DNA of 61,916 nt from an uncultured Lachnospiraceae bacterium (lineage in GTDB: Bacteria; Bacillota; Clostridia; Lachnospirales; Lachnospiraceae), in NCBI GenBank assembly GCA_910585625.1, contig CAJUFQ010000023.1:1-61916 (forward strand), read 5' to 3'. Shown in pieces: positions 50,052-57,281 of the stretch (position 1 is the stretch's first letter; every line of letters begins with the position of its first letter). The translations under genes and the position numbers were made by a program. The notes below the pieces were generated by a model. That model saw nothing but the letters and a program-made list of their open reading frames with translations. It did not search any database and had not been told where the DNA came from.

Positions 50052-50888
50052 ATGCGGATTATTAAAACAATAGAGGAGCTGCGCCCTATCGTCAAGGGGT
50101 GGCGGAAAGAAGGGCTGAGCGTGGGCCTGGTGCCTACGATGGGCTATCTCCATGAAGGCCATAAGAGCCTGATTGTGAAAGCAGTCAGTGAAAATAACCG
50201 GGTGGTTGTCAGTGATTTTGTCAATCCCACACAGTTTGGGGTCAATGAAGACCTGGCCAGTTACCCAAGAGATATTGAGAGAGATGCGGCGGTCTGCGAG
50301 GCGGCAGGCGCGGATCTGATTTTCCATCCGGAGCCGGAGGAAATGTATTTTACAGATAATTGTACATTTGTGGACATGGATAAGCTGACAAAAGGGCTTT
50401 GCGGGAAGACACGGCCCACGCATTTCCGGGGCGTTTGCTCTGTAGTCACCAAATTGTTCCATATTGTCACGCCGGACCGGGCATATTTCGGGCAGAAGGA
50501 TGCCCAGCAGCTTGCCGTCATCCGACGGATGGTACGTGACCTGAACTTTGACATTGAGATAGTGGGCTGCCCGATTGTCCGGGAAGCGGACGGGCTTGCC
50601 ATGAGTTCCCGTAATACATACCTGAACGAAGAGGAGCGGCAGGCAGCACTGGTCCTTCACAAATCTTTGCTGCTGGGCAAAGAAATGATTGTGCAGGGAG
50701 AACAGGACGCAGGGGAAATCAAAGCGGCCATTGTCCGCAGCATTGAGACGGAACCGCTGGCCCGGGCTGACTATGTGGAGATTGTAGATCCAGACAGCCT
50801 AGAGACAATAGATATCATAGAGGGACGCGCGCTTATTGCTTTGGCTGTCTATGTCGGGAAGACCAGGCTGATTGACAATATACTGTGA
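50052..50888 (+). CDS. panC: Pantothenate synthetase
   Basis: Joins pantoate and beta-alanine with ATP. 278 aa. The nucleotide-binding signature PTMGYLHEGH is at 28-37. FVNPTQFGVNEDLASYPRD, YFGQKDAQQLAVIRRMVRDL and MSSRNTYLNEEER follow, as in characterised enzymes. AGGAGG lies before the ATG. Between panB and panD in pathway order. Confidence 0.97.
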   Translation: MRIIKTIEELRPIVKGWRKEGLSVGLVPTMGYLHEGHKSLIVKAVSENNRVVVSDFVNPTQFGVNEDLASYPRDIERDAAVCEAAGADLIFHPEPEEMYFTDNCTFVDMDKLTKGLCGKTRPTHFRGVCSVVTKLFHIVTPDRAYFGQKDAQQLAVIRRMVRDLNFDIEIVGCPIVREADGLAMSSRNTYLNEEERQAALVLHKSLLLGKEMIVQGEQDAGEIKAAIVRSIETEPLARADYVEIVDPDSLETIDIIEGRALIALAVYVGKTRLIDNIL

Positions 50889-50914
50889 CAGTTCATTGTG
50901 AAAGGAGTATACCA

Positions 50915-51301
50915 ATGTATTTAAAAATGCTGAAAGGGAAAATCCACCGTGCAGTTGTCGTGCAGGCGGAGCTGAACTATGTAGGGAGCATCACGGTCGA
51001 CCCGGAACTGATGGAAGCGGCAGGGATTTTGGAATATGAGAACGTGCAGATTGTGGATATTGAAAATGGCAGCCGTTTTGAGACTTACACGATTGCCGGA
51101 GAACCGGGGAGCGGCATGATCTGCCTTAATGGGGCGGCTGCACGCCAGGTTCTGGCCGGAGACCATATCATCATCATGGCATATGCGCAGATGACGCCAG
51201 AGGAGGCGCAGACGTTCCGTCCTAAGGTGGTTTTCGTAGACGAAGGGAATCAGATTTCCCAAGTCACTGTTTATGAGAAGCATGGGCCAATGCCTGTGTG
51301 A
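50915..51301 (+). CDS. panD: Aspartate 1-decarboxylase (pyruvoyl)
   Basis: Makes beta-alanine from aspartate. 128 aa proenzyme from the ATG at 50915 (AAAGGAG before it). Self-cleavage is expected between Gly24 and Ser25 in NYVGSITVD, turning Ser25 into the pyruvoyl cofactor. GAAARQVLAGDHIIIMAYAQM is conserved. With panB and panC it completes pantothenate synthesis. Confidence 0.97.
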   Translation: MYLKMLKGKIHRAVVVQAELNYVGSITVDPELMEAAGILEYENVQIVDIENGSRFETYTIAGEPGSGMICLNGAAARQVLAGDHIIIMAYAQMTPEEAQTFRPKVVFVDEGNQISQVTVYEKHGPMPV

Positions 51302-51389
51302 GGCGCAGGCTTGCAGCATGTCATGCCAGGCGGCATGGCGCGGATTTCCATAACGACAACTCAGAGAAGAATGCAGAAAGGATGAGAGG

Positions 51390-52603
51390 ATGTTACAAGG
51401 AAAAACAGTGCTTTTGGGCGTTTCCGGCGGGATTGCGGCGTATAAAATGCCCAATGTGGCGCGTATGCTGAAAAAGCTGCACTGCCAGGTGCATGTGCTG
51501 ATGACAGAGAATGCCGCCAACTTCATCACGCCGACCACGTTTGAGACCCTTACCGGCAATAAGTGCCTGATTGATACATTGACCGCAATTTTGAGTTCTC
51601 GGTGGAGCATGCGGCATTGGCCAAACAGGCAGACCTCGTGCTGGTTGCTCCTGCTACGGCAAACATTGTGGGTAAGCTTGCCGGGGGGATTGCGGACGAT
51701 ATGCTGAGTACCACGGTCATGGCTTGTACTTGCAGAATCCTGGTGGCCCCTGCAATGAATCACAACATGTACCATAATCCAATCGTGCAGGATAACTTGC
51801 AGAAATTGGCAAGATTCGGTTATCAGATCATCCCGCCGGAGCATGGAATGCTGGCAAACGGAGACATGGGGGATGGCAAACTGCCTCCAGAGGAGACGCT
51901 GGTGGAATATGTATTGCAGGAGCTTGCTCATGAGAAAGACTTACAAGGAAGGAAAATCCTGGTGACGGCAGGGGCGACGCAGGAAGCAATCGATCCGGTG
52001 CGTTACATCACCAACCATTCCACCGGGAAAATGGGCTATGCCCTGGCAAGGCAGGCAGCGCGCCGGGGGGCCGAGGTGACGTTAGTGACGGGGCCGACGT
52101 CCCTGGAACAGCCGATGTTTGCGGAAGTGGTGCCTGTAGTTACCGCCGGGGATATGTACCGGGAAGTCCTGGCACGCGCGGCAGAGGCAGATATCATCAT
52201 CAAAGCAGCTGCAGTGGCAGATTACCGTCCCGCTGAGACTGCAGAAGACAAGATTAAGAAATCGGCGGGAGATGCCAGCATTGCCTTGGAGCGCACCAGG
52301 GATATCCTGGGGGAACTGGGAAGCAGGAAAGCCAGGGGAGAGCTTGGAGCTTTCCTGTGCGGGTTTTCTATGGAGACTAGGGATCTGGAGGAGAATTCCA
52401 GGGCGAAGCTTAAGAAGAAAAACCTCGACATGGTAGCGGCAAACAGTCTCAGGGTGGAAGGCGCAGGCTTCGGTACAGATACCAACGTCATCACACTGAT
52501 TACCGATTCTGAGGTACGCTGTCTGCCGAAGATGGCAAAGGAGGAGGCGGCGGACAAGATTTTGGACGCCATCCTGGCCCAGGCAGGCGCGTACGGAGCT
52601 TAA
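51390..52603 (+). pseudogene. coaBC: coaBC (Dfp) with a one-base frameshift
   Basis: Phosphopantothenoylcysteine synthetase/decarboxylase, two steps of CoA synthesis. The start ATG 51390 has GGATGAGAGG upstream and reads LLGVSGGIAAYKMPNVARML to CLIDT. At about 51579 one T seems to be missing (ACATTGACC where ACATTTGACC would keep frame). From there the correct reading is in another frame: FDRNFEFSVEHAALAKQADLV, then PATANIVGKLAGGIADD, APAMNHNMY, and the CoaB part from GRKILVTAGATQEAIDPVRYI to AAVADYRP and the end. Both halves are otherwise intact and complete (about 404 codons). CoaBC is normally essential, so a sequencing error or very recent mutation is more likely than long-standing loss. 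Confidence 0.9.
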
Positions 52604-52630
52604 CGTTAAGGTCTTAAGGTTAAGAAGTGA

Positions 52631-52659
52631 TTGTGCTTTTTCCCATCAGGCATTATAAT
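52631..52659 (+). promoter_or_regulatory. Promoter of the 146-aa/methyltransferase pair
   Basis: -35 TTGTGC (52631-52636), 17-base spacer, perfect -10 TATAAT (52654-52659), 27 bases before the start codon. Confidence 0.6.
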
Positions 52660-52686
52660 AAAAGAAAAAGGATGGGAGGCCTGATT

Positions 52687-53127
52687 ATGGGGAAAGATAC
52701 ACGTCTGGTAAATATTTACATCAAGATTCACAATAACCGCACACTGACCATGGATGACTTAAAGTATCTGTCAAAATACGATCCGGAGTGTTTTGAGAAG
52801 ACTTGCAAGAATATTGTGTATAAAATGCCTGAGACGAAGGAAATCTTGCAGCCTGCACAGGCCCGGGAAGGGGCGGCGCCCATTCCTGCCTTGCCGGTAC
52901 CGCTGATGGAAAAGCCGCAGCCGGATAAGCGGCAGATAGAAGCCGTACTCGATAATCTGGGAAAGATGGAGGTCGAGGAGCTTCCGATTCAGAATGTGGA
53001 CTCAGATACCGTCAAAGAGCTGCTGGGCAGCCTCTATATGGAGCTTCTGTTTCCGCATAATGACCGCGCAGGGTTTTTCAGCATGGAAGAAAGCGAGAGC
53101 CTGTCCATATTCAATAAGAAGGTGTAA
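52687..53127 (+). CDS. Unrecognised 146-aa protein paired with a methyltransferase
   Basis: 146 aa from the ATG at 52687 (GGGAGG eight bases before). I do not recognise a domain. The N-terminal ~60 residues are helix-rich and basic (RLVNIYIKIHNNRTLTMDDL, KYLSKYDPECFEKTC). A Pro/Ala-rich linker covers ~60-85 (PIPALPVPLMEKPQP), and an acidic helical C-terminus follows (IEAVLDNLGKMEVEELPI, VKELLGSLYMELLF). It ends seven bases before the methyltransferase start and shares its promoter. The layout suggests a partner or regulator of the methyltransferase (inference). Confidence 0.75.
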   Translation: MGKDTRLVNIYIKIHNNRTLTMDDLKYLSKYDPECFEKTCKNIVYKMPETKEILQPAQAREGAAPIPALPVPLMEKPQPDKRQIEAVLDNLGKMEVEELPIQNVDSDTVKELLGSLYMELLFPHNDRAGFFSMEESESLSIFNKKV

Positions 53128-53134
53128 AAGATAA

Positions 53135-55180
53135 TTGCTGAGTGACGATAAAAAATATCTTACGCTTAGAGAGTTGTGTGAAATCCTTTCCGTCTCGCAG
53201 GCTACCGGAAGGAATTGGATAAAACTTGGGAAAATCGTTGCCCAGGCTGAGGAACATGGTACGCTCTTGTTCACGCAGGAATATGCAGGGCAGTTACAGA
53301 GAGACATCGCGCAGGGGAAAATCCGGGCGTTGAGAAATAGGCGCAACAAACAATATGTATCTGGCAGCAGCGTCTATGAAGCATATGTCTCTCCTGCCTC
53401 TGGCAATGTGCAGGAAGTACGCAGGCTAATGGGGTTGGCTTTAGCCGGGAATAAGGATGTCAGCGGGGCAGGACTGCCGGCGTTGCTGGCGGAATGCGCC
53501 CTGCAGCTGATTGTTCAAAGGGAAGGCATTCTGGTTCCAGCGCGCTTCCATCTATTGCCGGCTTATCTGAGGGATGGGCTTTCCCTCAATGGCTATGAGT
53601 TCCTGATAGACGATTTGCTCGCAGACAGGGCGGCGACGCTGGCTTTTGCGGAAGATAATGCGGAGTTGTTTGCTATAGAGTATCGGTATGAAGAATCCGA
53701 GGATATTTTGGGGCTGCTGTATATTTCCTGCAAGAACCTGGGGAAGCGGAAAGCGACCGGTTCCTATTATACGCCGACGGCCGTGGTGGAAAAGGTCATC
53801 AGCAGAGTGTTCGCAGATGGAGGCAGAGGCGGCAGAGTATGCGACCCCTGTTGCGGAACCGGGAATTTCCTGCTCCAGCTGCCACAGACGGTGGGGATGG
53901 AAGATATCTATGGCAATGATATCGACCGTACCAGCATTTGCCTGGCAAGGATTAATCTCGCCTTGAAATTCCGCAGGGCGGACAAGGATATCTTGTACGG
54001 GCAGCTTACCGCCAGGAATTATCTGCTGCCTGGCAGGCAAACGTATTTTGACTATATCATTGGAAACCCCCCTTGGGGCTTCCGTTTTACTGAGGAGGAA
54101 AAGAAGCGGCTCAGGGACAGGTATAGTTGTGCTGTGGGCAATATGATAGAATCTTATGACGTAGTTACGGAGCAGGCCGTCACAGACCTGAAGCCAGGGG
54201 GCGTTCTGGCATTTGTCCTGCCGGAGGCTGTCTTAAATGTGAAGTCGCATTTGCTGCTCCGTCAATTCCTGCTGCAGGAATGTTCCTTTCAATATTTGGA
54301 ATATTTAGGGAATGTATTTGCCGGGGTTGCCTGCCCTAGCATTATCCTGCAGATGCAGCGTACCCATAAGCCGGCAAGCTGTGTGGGGATGGCCGTCAAA
54401 GGCAGAGGGTGCAGCTTTACGATTTTGGAAGAGCGCAGCCTTTGCCGGGAATGCCTCAGTTTCACGGCTACAGACGAGGAGTACCGGGTTTTGCAGAAGC
54501 TTGTGCATATGCCGCAGCAGGCGACGCTTGCCGGCAGGGCGACATTTGCGCTGGGTATCGTGACAGGTAACAACGGCAGATATGTCTCAAAGGAGAAGTA
54601 TGACGGAATGGAAGCCGTCTTAAAAGGGACGGACATCCAGAAATTCTGCTTTACGCCGGGGGGTAATTATATCGCATTCCGGCCCGAAAAATTCCAGCAG
54701 GCGGCGCCCACGGCGTATTACCGGGCAGAGCAGAAGCTTTTGTACCGCTTTATCTCCAGCCAGCTGGTATTTGCTTATGATGACAGGCAGACATTGCCGC
54801 TGAACAGCTGTAATGTGTTAATCCCGCAGATTGAAGGCCTGCAGATGAAGTATGTCCTTGCCGTCCTCAATTCCAGGGCCGCGCAGTTTTTTTTTGACAA
54901 AAATTTTAATTCCCTAAAAATTCTGCGTTCCCATATTGAGCAGATACCGATTCCGCTAGTCGGCAGGGAAAGGCAAGAGGAAATCGTGCAGATTGTAAAC
55001 AGGCTCATCGTACCGCCTTCGGATAGCGGCGTGGCAGAGGATTTTGAGGCATTAGACGCCAAGAGGGCAGAAGATTTTGAGGCATTAGACGCCATGGTGG
55101 CAGAAGCTTTCGGGCTTTCGCAGGAAGAATATGAGATTGTGAGGGGGAGCGTGGAGGCCTTGCGGACACAACGGAAATGA
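53135..55180 (+). CDS. HTH-fused N6-adenine DNA methyltransferase (TaqI-like), orphan
   Basis: 681 aa, start TTG at 53135 (AAGGTG eleven bases before; no ATG fits). Residues ~8-50 are a MerR/excisionase-like helix-turn-helix (LRELCEILSVSQATGRNWI). The methyltransferase core begins at GSYYTPTAVVEKVI (~210). Motif I is DPCCGTGNF (Asp237) and the catalytic motif IV is NPPWGF (Asn311), the gamma-type N6-adenine signature. The second half (~420-640) looks like a TaqI-type target-recognition domain (KGTDIQKFCFTPGGNYIAFRPE, LAVLNSRAAQFFFDKNF, LRSHIEQIPIPL). No nuclease motif and no restriction gene nearby, so it is probably a solitary epigenetic or regulatory methyltransferase (inference). Confidence 0.88.
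   Translation: MLSDDKKYLTLRELCEILSVSQATGRNWIKLGKIVAQAEEHGTLLFTQEYAGQLQRDIAQGKIRALRNRRNKQYVSGSSVYEAYVSPASGNVQEVRRLMGLALAGNKDVSGAGLPALLAECALQLIVQREGILVPARFHLLPAYLRDGLSLNGYEFLIDDLLADRAATLAFAEDNAELFAIEYRYEESEDILGLLYISCKNLGKRKATGSYYTPTAVVEKVISRVFADGGRGGRVCDPCCGTGNFLLQLPQTVGMEDIYGNDIDRTSICLARINLALKFRRADKDILYGQLTARNYLLPGRQTYFDYIIGNPPWGFRFTEEEKKRLRDRYSCAVGNMIESYDVVTEQAVTDLKPGGVLAFVLPEAVLNVKSHLLLRQFLLQECSFQYLEYLGNVFAGVACPSIILQMQRTHKPASCVGMAVKGRGCSFTILEERSLCRECLSFTATDEEYRVLQKLVHMPQQATLAGRATFALGIVTGNNGRYVSKEKYDGMEAVLKGTDIQKFCFTPGGNYIAFRPEKFQQAAPTAYYRAEQKLLYRFISSQLVFAYDDRQTLPLNSCNVLIPQIEGLQMKYVLAVLNSRAAQFFFDKNFNSLKILRSHIEQIPIPLVGRERQEEIVQIVNRLIVPPSDSGVAEDFEALDAKRAEDFEALDAMVAEAFGLSQEEYEIVRGSVEALRTQRK
55034..55099 (+). 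repeat. 33-bp tandem duplication in the methyltransferase gene
   Basis: Units 55034-55066 and 55067-55099 encode AEDFEALDAKR and AEDFEALDAMV in the C-terminal tail. In frame, so the protein is lengthened by 11 residues without disruption. Confidence 0.85.
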
Positions 55181-55295
55181 CAGGAAGACGCTTAAGCCGG
55201 AAAGGCTTTGCCACATCAAAATGTATATGCGAAAAAGTTTTCAGAGGATTGGACGAAACGGATTTGGCAATCGTATTATCAGTGAAAGGTAAGAG
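55181..55295. other. Short gap with possible sigma-gene debris
   Basis: No gene. The sequence before the sigma remnant may contain fragments of its lost 5' end, but I see no recognisable sigma region 2 here. Confidence 0.3.
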
Positions 55296-55962
55296 ATGAG
55301 ACGTACCCAGAAAGAAATCCTGGAGTCATATGAGAAATATTATGAAATTCATGGCGAAAAGCATGAGAAGGCATGGCTGATCCGGACAGCAATTAACTAT
55401 TGCAGGGACGTCATGAAAAGCAGCGCGAGGAAGAAGCAAGCGTGCCTGGAGGAAAGGAAGCCATTTGCAGGAGAGATAGTCCCCGAAGAGTATGCCGAGG
55501 TGTATGAGACGATGCTGGAGCTGCCGGAAAAGTACCGGGTTCTTCTTTACCTCTATTATTACGAGGGATATACGCTGAAAGAGATTGCAGGGATGCTTAA
55601 GGCCAATGCATCCACCCTGCGTCCCAGGTTCGCAAAGGCCCCTCAATTTCCATGTCAACGGCGACTTCGACAAAATGCCGGTTTCCGGCAGCGAGGTATT
55701 TTATACAGGCGAACTGGCAGAAGACGGCGGGTATCTGATTGGCATACGTTACAGCGTTTCCATGCAGGATGCGGCGGGACAGGAGCCGGAATTGGTGATG
55801 TCCTTAGAGAATGCCGGAGATATCAATGACAATTGGAGGGAATCAGGTATAGCAAGTGAACCTAATTCGGTGAAGATATTACGCTTGATAGAAAAAAGCG
55901 CAGATAAATCGGGAGGAAACGCTATCAGAGACCGTTGCCGGTCATTGAGTGAAGAGAAATAG
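55296..55962 (+). pseudogene. ECF-like sigma factor relic fused to a second gene's tail
   Basis: From ATG 55296 the frame reads GEKHEKAWLIRTAINYCRD (end of sigma region 2), then LELPEKYRVLLYLYYYEGYTLKEIAGML, a clear sigma-70 region 4, and breaks off at STLRPRFAKA. The N-terminal part of region 2 is missing. At about 55640 the sensible reading jumps frame and continues NFHVNGDFDKMPVSGSEVFYTGE to a stop at 55960-55962. This looks like the extracellular end of another protein, perhaps the cognate anti-sigma factor. A deletion joining the two genes explains both. Not functional as a sigma factor. Confidence 0.7.
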
Positions 55963-55973
55963 CCATTACTGAG

Positions 55974-56018
55974 GCTGCCGTAAATCGGATGCAATCTTAT
56001 CATCTGTTTTACGGCAGC
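55974..56018 (+). terminator. Hairpin after the sigma relic
   Basis: GCTGCCGTAAA (55974-55984) pairs with TTTACGGCAGC (56008-56018), followed by ATTGTTC. The T-run is weak. Confidence 0.5.
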
Positions 56019-56048
56019 ATTGTTCATAAAAAAAATTATAACTCAGGC

Positions 56049-56077
56049 TTGAAAAAATAAAAAAAGTGTGGTAGAAT
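56049..56077 (+). promoter_or_regulatory. Promoter of carAB
   Basis: -35 TTGAAA (56049-56054), 17-base spacer, -10 TAGAAT (56072-56077). Confidence 0.75.
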
Positions 56078-56084
56078 TTCTACA

Positions 56085-56210
56085 ATTTAGGCATAAAGCA
56101 GAGATTGCTTTTTATAGCCTGATTCCAATACAGAACCCTTACGGAAAAAAGAATCTGATTTTCTTTTTTTTTTGTAAAAAATCAGCCAACAAAGAAAGGG
56201 TGGTAACTAC
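56085..56210 (+). promoter_or_regulatory. carAB 5' leader with possible attenuator
   Basis: The ~125-base leader holds a hairpin AGGC-ATAAAGCA/TTGCTTTTTATAGCCT (56089-56120). An A-rich stretch with TCTGAT then leads into TTTTCTTTTTTTTTT (56159-56174), and CTGATTTT is complementary to AAAATCAG just after the T-run. The alternative pairings and long T-run could form a terminator/antiterminator, but I see no PyrR-binding consensus. Confidence 0.4.
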
Positions 56211-57281
56211 ATGAAAGCATTTCTGATACTGGAGGACGGAATGGTGTTTGAAGGCGTGAGCATCGGTTCTGACAGGGAAGTAATCAGTGAAATCGTATTC
56301 AACACTTCTATGACAGGTTATCTTGAAGTTCTCACAGACCCCTCTTACGCCGGACAGGCAGTTGTCATGACATACCCATTGATAGGAAATTACGGAATTA
56401 CGCCGGACATGGAGTCTGGGAGGCCATGGCCGGACGGTTATATTGTGCGGGAACTGTCGCGGATGCCGAGCAATTTCCGCTGTGAGGGGACAATCCAGGA
56501 TTTCCTGGCAAAATACGACATACCGGGCATTGCAGGCATTGATACCCGGGCCTTGACGAAAATTCTTCGGGAAAAAGGGACGATGAACGGCATGATTACC
56601 ACCGACGAGAATTACCGGCTTGCCCAAATCCTGCCCCGGCTGAAATCATACCGCACAGGAAATGTGGTGGACAAGGTGACTTGCGGCAGTATTTCCAGGC
56701 TGGAGGGCAGGGGAAAACGAGTCGCGCTGATGGATTTCGGCGCAAAGGGAAATATTGCGAAGTCTTTGAATAAAAGAGGCTGTGAGGTCACGGTTTACCC
56801 GGCGCATACGCGCGCAGGGGAAATCCTTGAGGGTAAGCCGGATGGAATCATGCTCAGTAATGGGCCGGGAGACCCCAAGGATTGCAAAGAGATTATTGCG
56901 GAACTGAAGAAATTGTATGATTCCGATACGCCGATTTTTGCAATCTGTCTGGGACACCAGCTCATGGCCCTGGCAAATGGTGCGGACACCCATAAGATGA
57001 AATATGGCCACCGGGGCGGCAACCATCCGGTGAAGGATCTGGAGACCGGGCGGGTGTATATCTCGTCTCAGAACCATGGTTATGTGGTAGACACGGAGCA
57101 TTTGGATCCGGCAGTGGCAGTTCCGGCTTTCATCAATGTCAATGATGGCACGAACGAGGGCTTACGGTATGCCGGAAAGAAGATTTTTACCGTGCAGTTC
57201 CACCCGGAAGCATGCCCGGGGCCGCAGGATAGCAGCTATCTGTTTGATAAATTTATTGAGATGATGGGAGGGAACCAGTAA
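56211..57281 (+). CDS. carA: Carbamoyl-phosphate synthase small subunit
   Basis: Glutaminase subunit that feeds ammonia to CarB for pyrimidine and arginine synthesis. 356 aa. The N-terminal CPSase_sm domain reads FLILEDGMVFEGVSIG and FNTSMTGYLEVLTDPSYAGQ. The class I glutamine amidotransferase domain has nucleophile Cys246 in CLGHQ and the His/Glu pair in VQFHPEACPGP. AAAGGGTGG lies before the ATG. Its TAA shares one base with the ATG of carB. Confidence 0.97.
   Translation: MKAFLILEDGMVFEGVSIGSDREVISEIVFNTSMTGYLEVLTDPSYAGQAVVMTYPLIGNYGITPDMESGRPWPDGYIVRELSRMPSNFRCEGTIQDFLAKYDIPGIAGIDTRALTKILREKGTMNGMITTDENYRLAQILPRLKSYRTGNVVDKVTCGSISRLEGRGKRVALMDFGAKGNIAKSLNKRGCEVTVYPAHTRAGEILEGKPDGIMLSNGPGDPKDCKEIIAELKKLYDSDTPIFAICLGHQLMALANGADTHKMKYGHRGGNHPVKDLETGRVYISSQNHGYVVDTEHLDPAVAVPAFINVNDGTNEGLRYAGKKIFTVQFHPEACPGPQDSSYLFDKFIEMMGGNQ

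Noticed and set aside
53135..55180. Type IIG restriction-modification enzyme
   Set aside because: The methyltransferase and recognition parts fit, but no PD-(D/E)XK or other nuclease motif is visible; the N-terminus is a helix-turn-helix.
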